The notes under the pieces are model-generated. The model did no database searches. It was not told the DNA's origin and saw only the letters and a list, made by a program, of their open reading frames with translations. A DNA stretch of 64,000 bases, taken from positions 3,138,001 through 3,202,000 of the forward strand of contig NC_008609.1 of the NCBI RefSeq assembly GCF_000015045.1, written 5' to 3'. The DNA is from Pelobacter propionicus DSM 2379 (GTDB lineage: Bacteria > Desulfobacterota > Desulfuromonadia > Geobacterales > Pseudopelobacteraceae). Position numbers and translations under genes: made by a program. Of this stretch, positions 54,238-63,818 are shown piece by piece. The first letter of the stretch is position 1; each line of letters opens with the position of its first letter.

Positions 54238-55224
54238 CTACTCCAACTCCAGCGGTGGTTCGTCAAGCAGCGCCAGCTGCTCGCGCAGTTCCAGGATCTG
54301 CTCGCCCCAGTAGCGGACGCTGTTGAACCAGGGGAAGGTGGCGGGAAAGAGCGGATCCTCCCAGCGCCGGGCCAGCCAGGCGCTATAGTGCAGCATGCGC
54401 AGGGTGCGCAGCGCCTCAACCAGGCGCAACTCCAGCGGGTCGAAGTCCCGGAACTCGCGATACCCCCTCACCAGCGCCTCCAGTTGGGCTGTCTTGCGCC
54501 CGCGGTCTCCGGAGAGCATCATCCAGAGATCCTGAACCGCCGGGGCCATGCGGGCATCGTCGAAGTCCACGAAGTGCGGCGCGTTATCACGCCAGAGAAT
54601 GTTGCCGGCATGGCAGTCGCCATGGGCGCGGATATAACGGATCGGGCCGACCTCGGCCAGGATTGTCTCGATCCTCCGCAACAGCAGCTCGGTTACCGCG
54701 ATGTAGCTCTCCCGGTACTCATCGGGCATGAACCGCTCCCGGATCAGGGCCACGCTCTCATACCCGAAAGCGCGGACATCCAGGGCCGGTCGTTCTTCAA
54801 AACGCTGAAGCTCGCCGATGGCATGGATGCGTCCCAGCATGCGCCCCAGGATCAGGAGGTTGTCCAGGTTGTCGAACTCCGGGGCACGCCCACCCTGGCG
54901 GGGATAGAGGGCGAAGCGGAACCCTTGGTGGGAGAAGAGGCTCTCGCCGGCGGCATTGCGCCAGGGGGCCACTACCGGCAGTTCATGCTCCGCAAGGTTG
55001 AAGCAGAAACGATGCTCCTCCATGATCTGGACGTCGCTCCAGCGGTCGGGGCGGTAAAACTTGGCGATCAGCGGCGCCCCCTCGTCGATACCGACCTGAT
55101 ACACGCGGTTCTCGTAGCTGTTCAGTGCCAGGGTACGGCAATCGCACCGGAATCCCTGGCTCTCCACGCTATCCATGATGAATTCCGGGGTCAGGGTCTG
55201 AAAGGGGTGCTTGTTCACGGTCAT
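54238..55224 (-). CDS. srkA: Stress response kinase SrkA/YihE-like
   Basis: A 328-residue Ser/Thr protein kinase of the choline-kinase fold. The catalytic loop is IRAHGDCHAGNILW, with the metal-binding HFVDFDDARMAPA after it, and YENRVYQVGIDEG begins the N-lobe. E. coli SrkA counters envelope and oxidative stress, acting through the Cpx/MazEF network. Length and motifs fit. It sits upstream of the J-domain gene on the same strand, 128 bases apart. Confidence 0.9.
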   Translation of the reverse strand: MTVNKHPFQTLTPEFIMDSVESQGFRCDCRTLALNSYENRVYQVGIDEGAPLIAKFYRPDRWSDVQIMEEHRFCFNLAEHELPVVAPWRNAAGESLFSHQGFRFALYPRQGGRAPEFDNLDNLLILGRMLGRIHAIGELQRFEERPALDVRAFGYESVALIRERFMPDEYRESYIAVTELLLRRIETILAEVGPIRYIRAHGDCHAGNILWRDNAPHFVDFDDARMAPAVQDLWMMLSGDRGRKTAQLEALVRGYREFRDFDPLELRLVEALRTLRMLHYSAWLARRWEDPLFPATFPWFNSVRYWGEQILELREQLALLDEPPLELE

Positions 55225-55503
55225 GGTTCTTTCCGTTGCCCCCGCAGGCGACAGCCGCTGCCGTCCAACCCAGGTTCAACGCAGTGGATTTCAAGATTTC
55301 CACCATAGCACTTTTTGGCACAGGAACCAAGGGGAAGCAGGCTGGCGCCCCATGCCCCCTGACCGGCCACAAAGTGAGGCTTTCCCACAACAACCCGCTG
55401 GACGGACGGGCGCAAATGGCATATACACAGATATGCTGAATTTCCGAGTAGAAACCCTCCAGCACTACGATGCAGCCCGACGCCGGTTCCCGGGGATCAG
55501 CCC

Positions 55504-56433
55504 ATGCCCAAGGAAATAACCCACTGGATCCTGGCGGAACGGACAGCGCAGCGCCTGGCAGGCAGCGGCATCCTGGCCGATATCATCCAGGCTCACCACG
55601 CAGCCTACCTGGGTGGCGCTGTCCTGCCCGACACCCTGCTGCACCTCTTCCGCGGCCCCCACAGCGCGACAGCGCTGCACCTGGCCGACCGCTTCCACGA
55701 CGCCACGGGCAACAGCTATGCTCCGCTGATACGGGTTGAGACCAGCCGTGGCGGCATGCTCCCCTACGACCTTCTGGCCTGCCTGCTGGGAGTGATCAGC
55801 CACATGCAGGCCGACATGGTTTTTCACCCCTATGTATTCGCCCTGAGCGGCGTCAATGCCATCGGCCGACATTACCGCCTGGAAACCGCCATCGATGTCC
55901 ATTTCCTGCAGCGCAACACCACCCCGCCGGTGCGCCGGATGACCCACCTGGTGACCACGCTAACGGCCCCCCTGCTGACGGACGCCATGGCCATGCTGTT
56001 CGACCCCGACGGACGGCTCCCACGAGCGGCGCTGAAGCGAGCCTTGGCACTGCACTGCCGTTTTCAGGGGATGTACAACGTTACGGCATGGAAGATCGCC
56101 GCTCTCATCCTCGGCACTCTGCTGGGATCCCCTTTCAGGGAGCAGCGCCAGCTCTTCTACCCCTTGCGGGCACACGGGCCAGGGCATCGGGCAATGATCG
56201 ACAGCGTCACCCGCTGGAGCCATCCGGTATCGGGTGCCGCCAGCAACACCTCGTTGGACGACCTGGCCGAGGAGGCTGTCAGCCGAACCCTTGTGCTGTT
56301 CAGGCGCATGGAGGAGTCGGCTTCCCTGGCTGCCGCGCTGAGTGATCCCCCCGGCGCAAACCTGCTTACCGGGCTATATGGGATCGGGAAATCCGAGATG
56401 CGGGAAAGAACAACCGACAGGAGCATGCGGTGA
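55504..56433 (+). CDS. Zinc-dependent phospholipase C-like family protein
   Basis: A 309-residue protein with the Zn_dep_PLPC pattern: ITHWILAERTA at the start, AYLGGAVLPDTLLHLF, ADRFHDATG and GVISHMQADMVFHPYVFALSG hold histidines and aspartates spaced as zinc ligands. No signal peptide is evident, so it is likely cytosolic and not a secreted toxin. Members are common in Geobacter-like genomes with unknown role. The ATG at 55504 has only a weak GGGG upstream. The stop overlaps the GTG of the LysM gene. Confidence 0.78.
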   Translation: MPKEITHWILAERTAQRLAGSGILADIIQAHHAAYLGGAVLPDTLLHLFRGPHSATALHLADRFHDATGNSYAPLIRVETSRGGMLPYDLLACLLGVISHMQADMVFHPYVFALSGVNAIGRHYRLETAIDVHFLQRNTTPPVRRMTHLVTTLTAPLLTDAMAMLFDPDGRLPRAALKRALALHCRFQGMYNVTAWKIAALILGTLLGSPFREQRQLFYPLRAHGPGHRAMIDSVTRWSHPVSGAASNTSLDDLAEEAVSRTLVLFRRMEESASLAAALSDPPGANLLTGLYGIGKSEMRERTTDRSMR

Positions 56434-57191
56434 AGAACGGAACTGAGACACACAAAAGGGTAACGGCACTGTTATTGATGCTGGGCGGTGTGTTCTGCGC
56501 CACTTTCTGGGCACACGCCGGCCAGGAGTCCTACGACATCAACCTGGGAGAGCTGCGCAAGCCCTCATACGACATTGACCTGAGGGAGTTGCGCCGAACG
56601 CCGCCGCGGCGCGCCAAGGCAAAGCGTAAAACCCGGCCGCCACGGAGAGCCCACGCCGCCGCACCCGCACCGACTTCCACCGGAGACGGAAGCAGCATCT
56701 ACACCGTTCGCCCCGGCGACCACATCTTCCTGATTCTCAGCAGTCGCTACGGCCTCTCCGACACTGCAACGGAACGGATGACCCCCCGGGTGATGCAGAT
56801 GAACGGCATCCGCAATCCCCATCGCCTGACCATTGGGCAGCGCCTGATCATCCCGCTCAACCCGCCAGAAACAGCACCATCGCCTGACAGCGGGCGGAAC
56901 ACGACTCCAGCCTCGCCGGTGCCGACGCCGCTCCCCCTGCCCCCGGTCGCCCCCGCGACGCCATCTGCCGCCTCGCCTGCCCCAGCTGCCGCACCAGAGG
57001 CTCCCTCCGACAAGCCCCAAACTCACCCCGTCGCACCCTGGCCAGTTCCCGCGGAACCGCAGTTCGCCCCCCCAACAGTTCAGACGCCTTCTGTCGTTTC
57101 ACCCCAGGCTTCCCCGGTTGCACCGCCGGTTTCTCCCGCTGAGCCCCGGCCGCCCGCCACCGTGCCTCCGGCCGCTCCGAAGGCCCCCTAG
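56430..57191 (+). CDS. Exported LysM protein with proline-rich tail
   Basis: A 253-residue protein. A signal peptide ends about residue 30 (AHAG). Residues 33-56 hold a tandem pair, ESYDINLGELRKP and PSYDIDLRELRRT, then a basic stretch, a LysM domain at about 90-142 (YTVRPGDHIFLIL, NGIRNPHRLTIGQRLIIP), and a long proline/alanine-rich tail. It should bind peptidoglycan in the periplasm. The start GTG at 56430 overlaps the PLC-like stop (GTGA), so the two are coupled; DUF309 follows 5 bases later. Confidence 0.8.
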   Translation: MKNGTETHKRVTALLLMLGGVFCATFWAHAGQESYDINLGELRKPSYDIDLRELRRTPPRRAKAKRKTRPPRRAHAAAPAPTSTGDGSSIYTVRPGDHIFLILSSRYGLSDTATERMTPRVMQMNGIRNPHRLTIGQRLIIPLNPPETAPSPDSGRNTTPASPVPTPLPLPPVAPATPSAASPAPAAAPEAPSDKPQTHPVAPWPVPAEPQFAPPTVQTPSVVSPQASPVAPPVSPAEPRPPATVPPAAPKAP

Positions 57192-57195
57192 TCCC

Positions 57196-57588
57196 GTGGA
57201 AGGCCCGTCCCACCTGACGCCACCGCCGGAGGAATTGCTGCGTGCAGTGGAGGAGTTCAACCGGGAAGACTGGTTCACCTGCCACGAAACCCTGGAAACA
57301 CTCTGGATCAACTCCCAGGGAGATGCGCGCAACCTCTACCAGGGGCTGCTGCAGATCGCGGTTGCCTTGCACCACTGGCGTAGCGGCAATTTCAACGGCG
57401 CCGTCACCCTGCTTGCCAGGGGAGCCAGGCGCTTGCGAGTTGCCACGTCCTGTCGCCACATACTGGCCGGGGAGATGGCAGCTGCGGCGGACCGTTTCAG
57501 GGAGGAGCTGACCAACCTGGGGCCGGAGCGGATGAACTGCATTGCCCCCTCGCTGATTCCGTTGCTGCGCCTGGCTCCACCAGCCTGA
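57196..57588 (+). CDS. DUF309 family protein
   Basis: A 130-residue helical protein with EEFNREDWFTCHETLETLW and YQGLLQIAVALHHWRSGNFNGAV (in pieces), the DUF309 core, whose HETLE histidine/glutamate pair suggests a metal or catalytic site. Function unknown. The GTG at 57196, five bases after the LysM stop, is chosen; the frame is open further upstream inside the LysM gene. Third member of a three-gene operon. Confidence 0.8.
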   Translation: MEGPSHLTPPPEELLRAVEEFNREDWFTCHETLETLWINSQGDARNLYQGLLQIAVALHHWRSGNFNGAVTLLARGARRLRVATSCRHILAGEMAAAADRFREELTNLGPERMNCIAPSLIPLLRLAPPA

Positions 57589-57705
57589 GACCTCTGCCGC
57601 CTCCCCCTGTGCCAGACACGGTTTGTGTTACACTATCAGCAGGGATGCCGCGACCCGTGGCGGACAGGAACGCGGACAATCCCATGAACAGGAGGAGGCG
57701 CCATC

Positions 57706-58491
57706 ATGGAAACGGTAACGGCTGGATCGTGGGATGAACTGCAGAGCGAACTCTTTGCCCACTCGTGGAACGAGAAACTGCAGCGGTTCCGCTCCCGTTT
57801 CGCATTCCGGGGACTCTCCAACGCAAACTACCGCCTTGAGACGAGCCTGATCCGCCTGGGGGGAGACTATGACTACGTTGAGCGGCACCTGCTGCGCAAC
57901 TTCAGGAAGTACGCCCACCGGAACGTCGTGGAGCGCGACTCCCTCTGGCACTGGCTCTCCGTGGCGCAGCATTTCGGCCTCCCCACGCGGATACTGGACT
58001 GGACCTACTCACCCTTCGTGGCAATGCACTTTGCCACCGCCTCCATCGACAAATTCGACCGGGACGGCGTGATATGGGCGATCAACTATGTTAAGGCCCA
58101 TGAACTGCTCCCCGACTGCCTGAGAGACAAACTGCTGGCCGAGGGCGCCAACGTGCTGACCCTGCAACTGCTCTCCGACACCATCAATTCGCTGGATGAA
58201 CTGGATGCCCTGGCCAGCGAAAAGGTGGTTATCTTCTTCGAACCCCCCTCGGTGGACGACAGGATCGTCAACCAGTACGCCTTCTGTTCGGTCATGTCCG
58301 ACCCGCACATGGTGCTGGACGACTGGCTGGAAAAGTACCCCTACCTGGCGCGCAAAATCATCATCCCCGCCTCCCTGAAATGGGAGATCCGCGACAAACT
58401 GGACCAGGCCAATGTCAACGAGCGGGTGCTGTTCCCCGGACTGGACGGCCTGAGCCGCTGGCTCAAGCGCCACTACAGCCCCCGGACATAA
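57706..58491 (+). CDS. FRG-domain protein
   Basis: A 261-residue protein. The FRG domain occupies about 25-120: FAFRGLSNANYRLETSLIR, then WHWLSVAQHFGLPTRILDWTYSPFVAMHFAT (in pieces), the conserved LLAxAQHxGxPTRLLDWT pattern. The biochemical role of FRG domains is not established. GAGGAGG lies upstream of the ATG. The gene stands alone between short gaps, and its stop is followed within 4 bases by an 18-bp perfect hairpin. Not toxin-antitoxin-like in any visible way, since no small partner gene adjoins it. Confidence 0.85.
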   Translation: METVTAGSWDELQSELFAHSWNEKLQRFRSRFAFRGLSNANYRLETSLIRLGGDYDYVERHLLRNFRKYAHRNVVERDSLWHWLSVAQHFGLPTRILDWTYSPFVAMHFATASIDKFDRDGVIWAINYVKAHELLPDCLRDKLLAEGANVLTLQLLSDTINSLDELDALASEKVVIFFEPPSVDDRIVNQYAFCSVMSDPHMVLDDWLEKYPYLARKIIIPASLKWEIRDKLDQANVNERVLFPGLDGLSRWLKRHYSPRT

Positions 58492-58494
58492 ACT

Positions 58495-58537
58495 GTCACG
58501 GATGCCGCCACCAGAGACAGGTGGCGGCATCCGTGAC
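58495..58537. terminator. 18-bp perfect hairpin directly after the FRG gene
   Basis: GTCACGGATGCCGCCACC (58495-58512) pairs perfectly with 58520-58537 around AGAGACA. No T-run follows, so it is either a terminator relying on the very stable stem or a 3' end that protects the transcript. Confidence 0.65.
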
Positions 58538-58639
58538 ATGTATGAAACGCTTGATTTCGGTTCCGCACCAGGGGACATCGGGACGCCGAAGAGCCCGCCC
58601 CTTTATCCGATACCGTACTATGTCAATGGAGGTTACACC

Positions 58640-59377
58640 ATGAAGCACGCACGACTGCTGGCCCTTCTTCTTCCGACACTGCCGCTGATCTGCTCCGCAG
58701 CCCCATCCCAGGCGGCATTCTTCGACAGCCTCACCAAAGGCCTCGGCATATTCGACACGCAAACCAGCGCTCTGGACGACTCGACCATCGCCAACGGGTT
58801 GAAGGAGGCGCTCTCCACCGGCACCACCAAGGCGGTCACATCTGTATCGCAACCAAACGGTTACTTCAAAAATCAGGCGATCAAGATCCTTCTGCCGGAA
58901 AAAATCCGCACGGCAGCCGACCTGCTGGGAAAATTCGGTTTTCAGAAGGAGGTGGACGATTTCGTTCTCAGTATGAACCGGGCCGCGGAAAAAGCAGCGC
59001 CCAAAGCCACGGAACACTTCGTATCCGCCCTCAAGGAGATGACCTTCGACGACGCCCGCAAGATTCTGCAGGGAGGCAACACCTCCGCCACAGACTATTT
59101 CAAGCAAAAGACCGGCGACAAGGTCTTTGCATCATTCAAACCGGTGATAGCGGAAAGCATGAAGGACGTGGGAGTGGCCCAGCGCTACGGCAAGATGACG
59201 GAGTCGATCAGTTCCATCCCCTTTGCCGGCAGCCTGGGAGCCGTTGATCTGGACAATTACATCACCAAGAAGGCGGTGGACGGCCTCTTCACCATGCTGG
59301 GAGAGGAAGAGAAGAAGATCAGGACCGACCCCATGGCACGGGGAACGGAACTGCTCAGGAAGGTATTCGGCAGGTGA
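58640..59377 (+). CDS. Exported DUF4197 family protein
   Basis: A 245-residue protein with a signal peptide (about 1-24, ending SQAAFF). The body matches DUF4197: [51 protein letters not shown] and [18 protein letters not shown]. The function is unknown; it is expected to be periplasmic. GGAGG precedes the ATG at 58640, and the frame upstream to 58502 lies over the hairpin and is not used. Confidence 0.86.
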   Translation: MKHARLLALLLPTLPLICSAAPSQAAFFDSLTKGLGIFDTQTSALDDSTIANGLKEALSTGTTKAVTSVSQPNGYFKNQAIKILLPEKIRTAADLLGKFGFQKEVDDFVLSMNRAAEKAAPKATEHFVSALKEMTFDDARKILQGGNTSATDYFKQKTGDKVFASFKPVIAESMKDVGVAQRYGKMTESISSIPFAGSLGAVDLDNYITKKAVDGLFTMLGEEEKKIRTDPMARGTELLRKVFGR

Positions 59378-59393
59378 GGGATAACCGGGGAGG

Positions 59394-59987
59394 CTACCTC
59401 CTCTGGTGCAGATCGATGGTGATGTTGGGCGGCAAGTAGTAGCCCGAAAAGAGGTCCACCGGTGGCGTCGGCGTGGCTGAACTGCTCCCGAAGGCATACT
59501 CCACAACGGTATGGCGGCCATCGTCATCCAGCCAGACCAGCCGCCTGTTCTCGGTTCCGCTTTCCTCATCCACGGCATAGGACTTGGTGGCGTAATCGCG
59601 GCAGTCCAGGGGGTCGTTGACCGAGTTGATCGAATCCAGGCAGCGCTGGAGATGCCGGGCCCGCTGCTGGATATCCCTGCCGGCCCGGGCGAGGGAACTC
59701 TTCCCGCTGATTTCCGTCTGATCCATGGCAGCGCTGAAGGCGGTCCTGACCCAGCCCTCCCCGGCATCCGCGGTCACCCAGGTGGTGACGAAGACCCCGC
59801 TGGAACGCCGCTCCACGGAGGTATTCACCCGACAGTCCGGGGACTGCTTTCCGGACCACTTTCCCGTGCGGTTGATCTCCCTGAAAGTCTTCAGGCCGCA
59901 TTCTGCCAGCCAGGAAACGTCCTGGCCATGGGCAAAGGTCCCCAGCGCCAGGAGCGCCGTGAGCAGTATGAGTATGCGATAACGCAT
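59394..59987 (-). CDS. Exported hypothetical protein
   Basis: A 197-residue protein not recognised. A signal peptide is clear (MRYRILILLTALLALGTFAHG). The mature part has four cysteines (WLAECGLKTF, SPDCRV, RCLDSIN, LDCRDYA), possibly two disulfides, and an end rich in Ser/Pro. The ATG at 59987 follows AAGGAGG; the open frame to 60107 is not needed. It is convergent with the DUF4197 gene (16 bases apart) and downstream of the cusA group, separated by a hairpin. Confidence 0.7.
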   Translation of the reverse strand: MRYRILILLTALLALGTFAHGQDVSWLAECGLKTFREINRTGKWSGKQSPDCRVNTSVERRSSGVFVTTWVTADAGEGWVRTAFSAAMDQTEISGKSSLARAGRDIQQRARHLQRCLDSINSVNDPLDCRDYATKSYAVDEESGTENRRLVWLDDDGRHTVVEYAFGSSSATPTPPVDLFSGYYLPPNITIDLHQRR

Positions 59988-60061
59988 GGCATTCCTCCTT
60001 GGACGACAAAAGCGCCCCCCTTGCCCCGACTCACCACTCCGGGTGAGGCGAAACAGGGAAG

Positions 60062-60090
60062 CGGGGCGTTCCTTCCCGGGAGACGCCCCG
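60062..60090 (-). terminator. Hairpin after the Met/His-rich protein gene
   Basis: CGGGGCGT (60062-60069) pairs with ACGCCCCG (60083-60090). On the minus strand it comes 31 bases after the stop at 60121 and is followed by CTTCCCTGTTTC, a weak T-rich stretch. It would close the cusA transcript. Confidence 0.45.
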
Positions 60091-60120
60091 TTGTAGCTCA
60101 CGGACATGGCTGCCCGCTTC

Positions 60121-60585
60121 CTACCGGATACTGTACCAGAACTTGACCTGACGGATCTTGTCCCCCTTCAACAGGAACTTGCACATAATGCCGTACCTGC
60201 CCTTCTTGGCCATTTCAAAATCAGCGCCGAAGTGCCCCTGCATACCCATCAGCTCCCTGGTCTGCTCGCGCTTGTCCGGATTCAGGATTTTGACCTTCAC
60301 CGTTCCTTCCGTGAGAACCTTGCCGCTTCTGGCATCCCTGAAAACCACCGAAAGGTGGTGAGTCTCCCTGATCCCTTTGGGGATCTGCATACCCATCCCC
60401 TTCATGGCATCGGCCATGGTCTGCACATTGAAGGTGGCCTTGACACCGCTTATCACCTCTTCGTGGGCCACTCCGGCCATGGCGGCGTGGCCGGAATGCA
60501 TGTCGTGGCCGCCATGATCCGCGGCCGAGGAAAGAGGCGCTGCCAGTGTCAGTAGTGCCGCTGTGGTGAGTAGTATTCGTTTCAT
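60121..60585 (-). CDS. Exported Met/His-rich protein, probable metal-resistance accessory
   Basis: A 154-residue protein with a signal peptide (about 1-21, ending SSAADH). The mature N-terminus DHGGHDMHSGHAAM is rich in His and Met, and further Met clusters follow (MADAMKGMGMQIP, ELMGMQGHFG). The pattern suggests Cu(I)/Ag(I) binding in the periplasm, a job like CusF, although the fold is not recognisably CusF. It follows cusA after 28 bases on the same strand and is surely cotranscribed. Confidence 0.75.
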   Translation of the reverse strand: MKRILLTTAALLTLAAPLSSAADHGGHDMHSGHAAMAGVAHEEVISGVKATFNVQTMADAMKGMGMQIPKGIRETHHLSVVFRDARSGKVLTEGTVKVKILNPDKREQTRELMGMQGHFGADFEMAKKGRYGIMCKFLLKGDKIRQVKFWYSIR

Positions 60586-60613
60586 CCAGTTCCTCCCTGG
60601 TTTGTTTGTGTGC

Positions 60614-63600
60614 CTAACCTTCGATTCCGGAATATTTCAGTTTTCCCTTCTTCAAATCCCTCGTCTTCATCATGATGAAGATCACCGGGGTCATGACGAG
60701 CACATGGATGGTTGAGGAAAACATGCCACCGATGACGGGCGCCGCAATCGGCTTCATCACGTCCGCGCCGGTGCCGCTGGCCCACAGGAGCGGGCTCAGG
60801 CCGATCAGGGAAGTGGCAACGGTCATCAGCTTGGGACGCAGGCGCTGGACAGCCCCTTCGAAGGTGGCTTCCCGTATGTCCTCCTCAGTCACGCTCCCGG
60901 CCAGAATCCGCCTGTCCAGGGCCTCGTGCAGATAGACCACCATCACCACCCCTGTTTCCACGGCCACACCATAGAGTGCGATGAAGCCGACCCAGACCGC
61001 CACGGACATGTTGTAGCCCAGGATCGAAACCAGATAGACCCCTCCCACCAGGGCAAAGGGGACGGAGAGCATGACCATCAGCGCCTCGATCAGGGATTTG
61101 AAGGTGAAGTAGAGAATCGAGAAAATGATCAGCAGCCCCACCGGGACGAGAATCTGCAGCCGCTTCATGGCACGCAGCTTGTTTTCCCACTGGCCGGCCC
61201 AAGCAACGTAATAGCCGGGAGGCAGCTTGAGGTTCTTCTCCAGAACCTGCCGCGCATCAGTCACGAAGCCCCCCAGGTCGCGGTTGCGCACATTCAGGAA
61301 CACCACCGAGCGGAGCAGCCCCCCTTCGCTGTTGATCTCCGGGGCACCGGTAGATACATGCATCCGCGTCATCAGTGAAAGCGGGATCTGCGTTTCTCCC
61401 CCTGCGGAGGAGACCAGGATATTCCCCATGGCCGGGATGCTGTCGCGATAGTCGCGCTGGTAGCGCAGGCGCACCGGGAAGCGGTTGCGCCCCTCCACCA
61501 CCGTGGTCAGGGTCTGCCCGCCCAGGGCGGTTTCGATCACGTCCTGGATGTCTCCCACGCTCAGGTTGTAGCGGCTGGCTGCCTGGCGGTCGATGTCGAT
61601 ATCCAGGTAGCTTCCACCGGTAACGCGCTCAGCCACCACGTCGGCAGCGCCCGGAACCTGTTTCAGGATGCCCTCAGCCTGCACGGCCAGTTCCTTGAGC
61701 ACATTCAGGTCGCTGCCGAAGATCTTGACCCCCAGGTCGGTGCGCACACCGGTGGAGAGCATGTTGATGCGGTTGATGATCGGCTGGGTCCAGCCGTTGC
61801 GAACACCGGGAATCTGAAGCTTGCTGTCCAGTTCGGCAACAATGTCCCCCTTGGTGACCCTCGGGCGCCATTTCTCCTTCGGCTTAAGGATGATGATGCT
61901 CTCGAACATGGAGACCGGCGCCGGATCGGTGGAGGTCTCGGCGCGCCCCACTTTGCCCAGCACCCCCTCCACCTCCGGGACGCTTTTGATGACGGCATCC
62001 TGGACCTGAATCAGCCGCTTGGCCTCGCTGATGGAGACGTTGGGGAGGGTGACCGGCATGTACAGCAGCGACCCCTCGTCCAGGGGGGGCATGAATTCGG
62101 ACCCCATTCTCATGAACACCGGGATGGCGACCAGCAGCGCCACCAGGTTGAGGGCGATGACCGTCTTGGGCCAGGCCAGGCACCAGCGCAGCACGGGGGA
62201 GTAGAGGGCGATGAAGAAGCGGGAGACCGGGTTTTTCTCCTCATCGGGCATCTTCCCGCGCAGGAACCAGTAGGAGAGCACCGGCACCAGGGTCACGGCT
62301 ATCACCGCGGCCGCTATCATAGCGAATGTCTTGGTGAAGGCCAGGGGGTGGAACAGCTTCCCCTCCTGTCCCTCCAGCAGGAAGATGGGCACAAAGGAGA
62401 GGATGATCACCACCATGGAGGAGAAGATGGCCGGCCCCACCCGTTTGGAAGCGGAAATAATCACCTCCAGCCTCCGCTCCTCGCGTTCCCCTTCGGGGAG
62501 CTCGGAAAGCCTGCGAAAGCAGTTTTCAACCATGACCACGCCGGCGTCCACCAGTTCGCCGATGGCGATGGCGATTCCCCCCAGCGACATGATGTTGGAG
62601 GTGATCCCCAGGTACTTCATGGTTATGAACGAGGCCAGGACTGCCACCGGCAGAGTGAGCACAACCACCAGGGAACTCTGGAAGTGAAGCAGAAAGACAA
62701 GAACGATACACACGACCACGATGCACATCTCGGTCAGCGACGACTTCAGCGTGTCGATGGAGCGGTCGATCAGGTCGGAACGGTCATAGAAGGCCTGAAT
62801 GCTGACCCCCGCTGGGAGCCCCTTTGAAAGCGCCCGGATCTTCTCTTTGACCCGCTTGATGACATCCTTGGCATTCTCGCCGTAGCGCATGACGATGATC
62901 CCGCCAACCGCCTCCCCTTCGCCGTTCAGATCCAGCATTCCCCTGCGCATGGCCCCGCCCAGCTGCACCCTGCCAAGGTTTTTGACGTAGACCGGGGTTC
63001 CCCGCAGGTCGGCGCCGACAACGATGTTCTCCAGGTCGGCCACCGATTGCACATATCCCCTGCCGCGGATCAGGAACTCGGCATCAGCCTGTTCCACCAG
63101 CCGTCCTCCCGCATCCCTGTTGGACCTTCCCAGCGCGTCCATGACCTGGCCGGTGGAAACCCGGTAGGCCTGCAGTTTCACCGGGTCCAGATCGATCTGG
63201 TATTCGCGGACGAAACCACCGATGGAGGCCACCTCGGCTACACCCGGCACGGTGTTGAGCTGGTACCTGACAAACCAGTCCTGCAGGGTGCGCAGCTGCT
63301 CCAGATCGTATCCCTTACCCTGGATGGTGTACCAGAAGACGTGTCCCACGCCGGTGCCGTCCGGCCCCAGGGTCGGCGTCACTCCCGGGGGAAGCAGCGA
63401 GGCCGCGTAGTTCAGGCGTTCCAGTACCCGTGTGCGTGCCCAGTAGATATCCGCCTTGTCCTCGAAGATCACATAGATCATGGAGAAGCCGAAGGCGCTT
63501 GAGGCCCGCACCGCCTTGACCCGCGGCAGTCCTTGCAGGTTGGATACCAGCGGATAGGTAACCTGGTCCTCCACCACCTGGGGGGAGCGCCCCTGGTATT

Positions 63601-63754
63601 CGGTGAAGACGATCACCTGGTTATCCGACAGGTCGGGAATGGCATCCACCGGCGTCCGGTACACCGCCCAGACACCCCAGGCAACGATCAGGGCATAGAA
63701 GATGACGACAACCACACGGTTGCGGGCGGAGTATTCGATGATTCGTTCGATCAT
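60614..63754 (-). CDS. cusA: CusA-type heavy-metal RND efflux pump
   Basis: A 1046-residue proton-driven exporter of the HME-RND family with 12 predicted helices (the first at about 13-33). ARNRVVVVIFYALIVAWGVWA starts it, and GGIAIAIGELVDAGVVMVEN holds the helix-4 acidic residues for proton transfer. EFMPPLDEGSLLYMPVTLP and GRAETSTDPAPVSMFE are typical of the Cu/Ag (CusA) group rather than CzcA. The ATG at 63754 gives a standard N-terminus. The adaptor (CusB) and outer-membrane (CusC) genes are not adjacent: the upstream gene is a PD-(D/E)XK-like protein 64 bases away. Confidence 0.93.
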   Translation of the reverse strand: MIERIIEYSARNRVVVVIFYALIVAWGVWAVYRTPVDAIPDLSDNQVIVFTEYQGRSPQVVEDQVTYPLVSNLQGLPRVKAVRASSAFGFSMIYVIFEDKADIYWARTRVLERLNYAASLLPPGVTPTLGPDGTGVGHVFWYTIQGKGYDLEQLRTLQDWFVRYQLNTVPGVAEVASIGGFVREYQIDLDPVKLQAYRVSTGQVMDALGRSNRDAGGRLVEQADAEFLIRGRGYVQSVADLENIVVGADLRGTPVYVKNLGRVQLGGAMRRGMLDLNGEGEAVGGIIVMRYGENAKDVIKRVKEKIRALSKGLPAGVSIQAFYDRSDLIDRSIDTLKSSLTEMCIVVVCIVLVFLLHFQSSLVVVLTLPVAVLASFITMKYLGITSNIMSLGGIAIAIGELVDAGVVMVENCFRRLSELPEGEREERRLEVIISASKRVGPAIFSSMVVIILSFVPIFLLEGQEGKLFHPLAFTKTFAMIAAAVIAVTLVPVLSYWFLRGKMPDEEKNPVSRFFIALYSPVLRWCLAWPKTVIALNLVALLVAIPVFMRMGSEFMPPLDEGSLLYMPVTLPNVSISEAKRLIQVQDAVIKSVPEVEGVLGKVGRAETSTDPAPVSMFESIIILKPKEKWRPRVTKGDIVAELDSKLQIPGVRNGWTQPIINRINMLSTGVRTDLGVKIFGSDLNVLKELAVQAEGILKQVPGAADVVAERVTGGSYLDIDIDRQAASRYNLSVGDIQDVIETALGGQTLTTVVEGRNRFPVRLRYQRDYRDSIPAMGNILVSSAGGETQIPLSLMTRMHVSTGAPEINSEGGLLRSVVFLNVRNRDLGGFVTDARQVLEKNLKLPPGYYVAWAGQWENKLRAMKRLQILVPVGLLIIFSILYFTFKSLIEALMVMLSVPFALVGGVYLVSILGYNMSVAVWVGFIALYGVAVETGVVMVVYLHEALDRRILAGSVTEEDIREATFEGAVQRLRPKLMTVATSLIGLSPLLWASGTGADVMKPIAAPVIGGMFSSTIHVLVMTPVIFIMMKTRDLKKGKLKYSGIEG

Positions 63755-63818
63755 GGATTCAAACCTATAGTGGAACGCGGAAAAATCGGTACAAGCTGAT
63801 AAAGACGGATCTTTTCAA

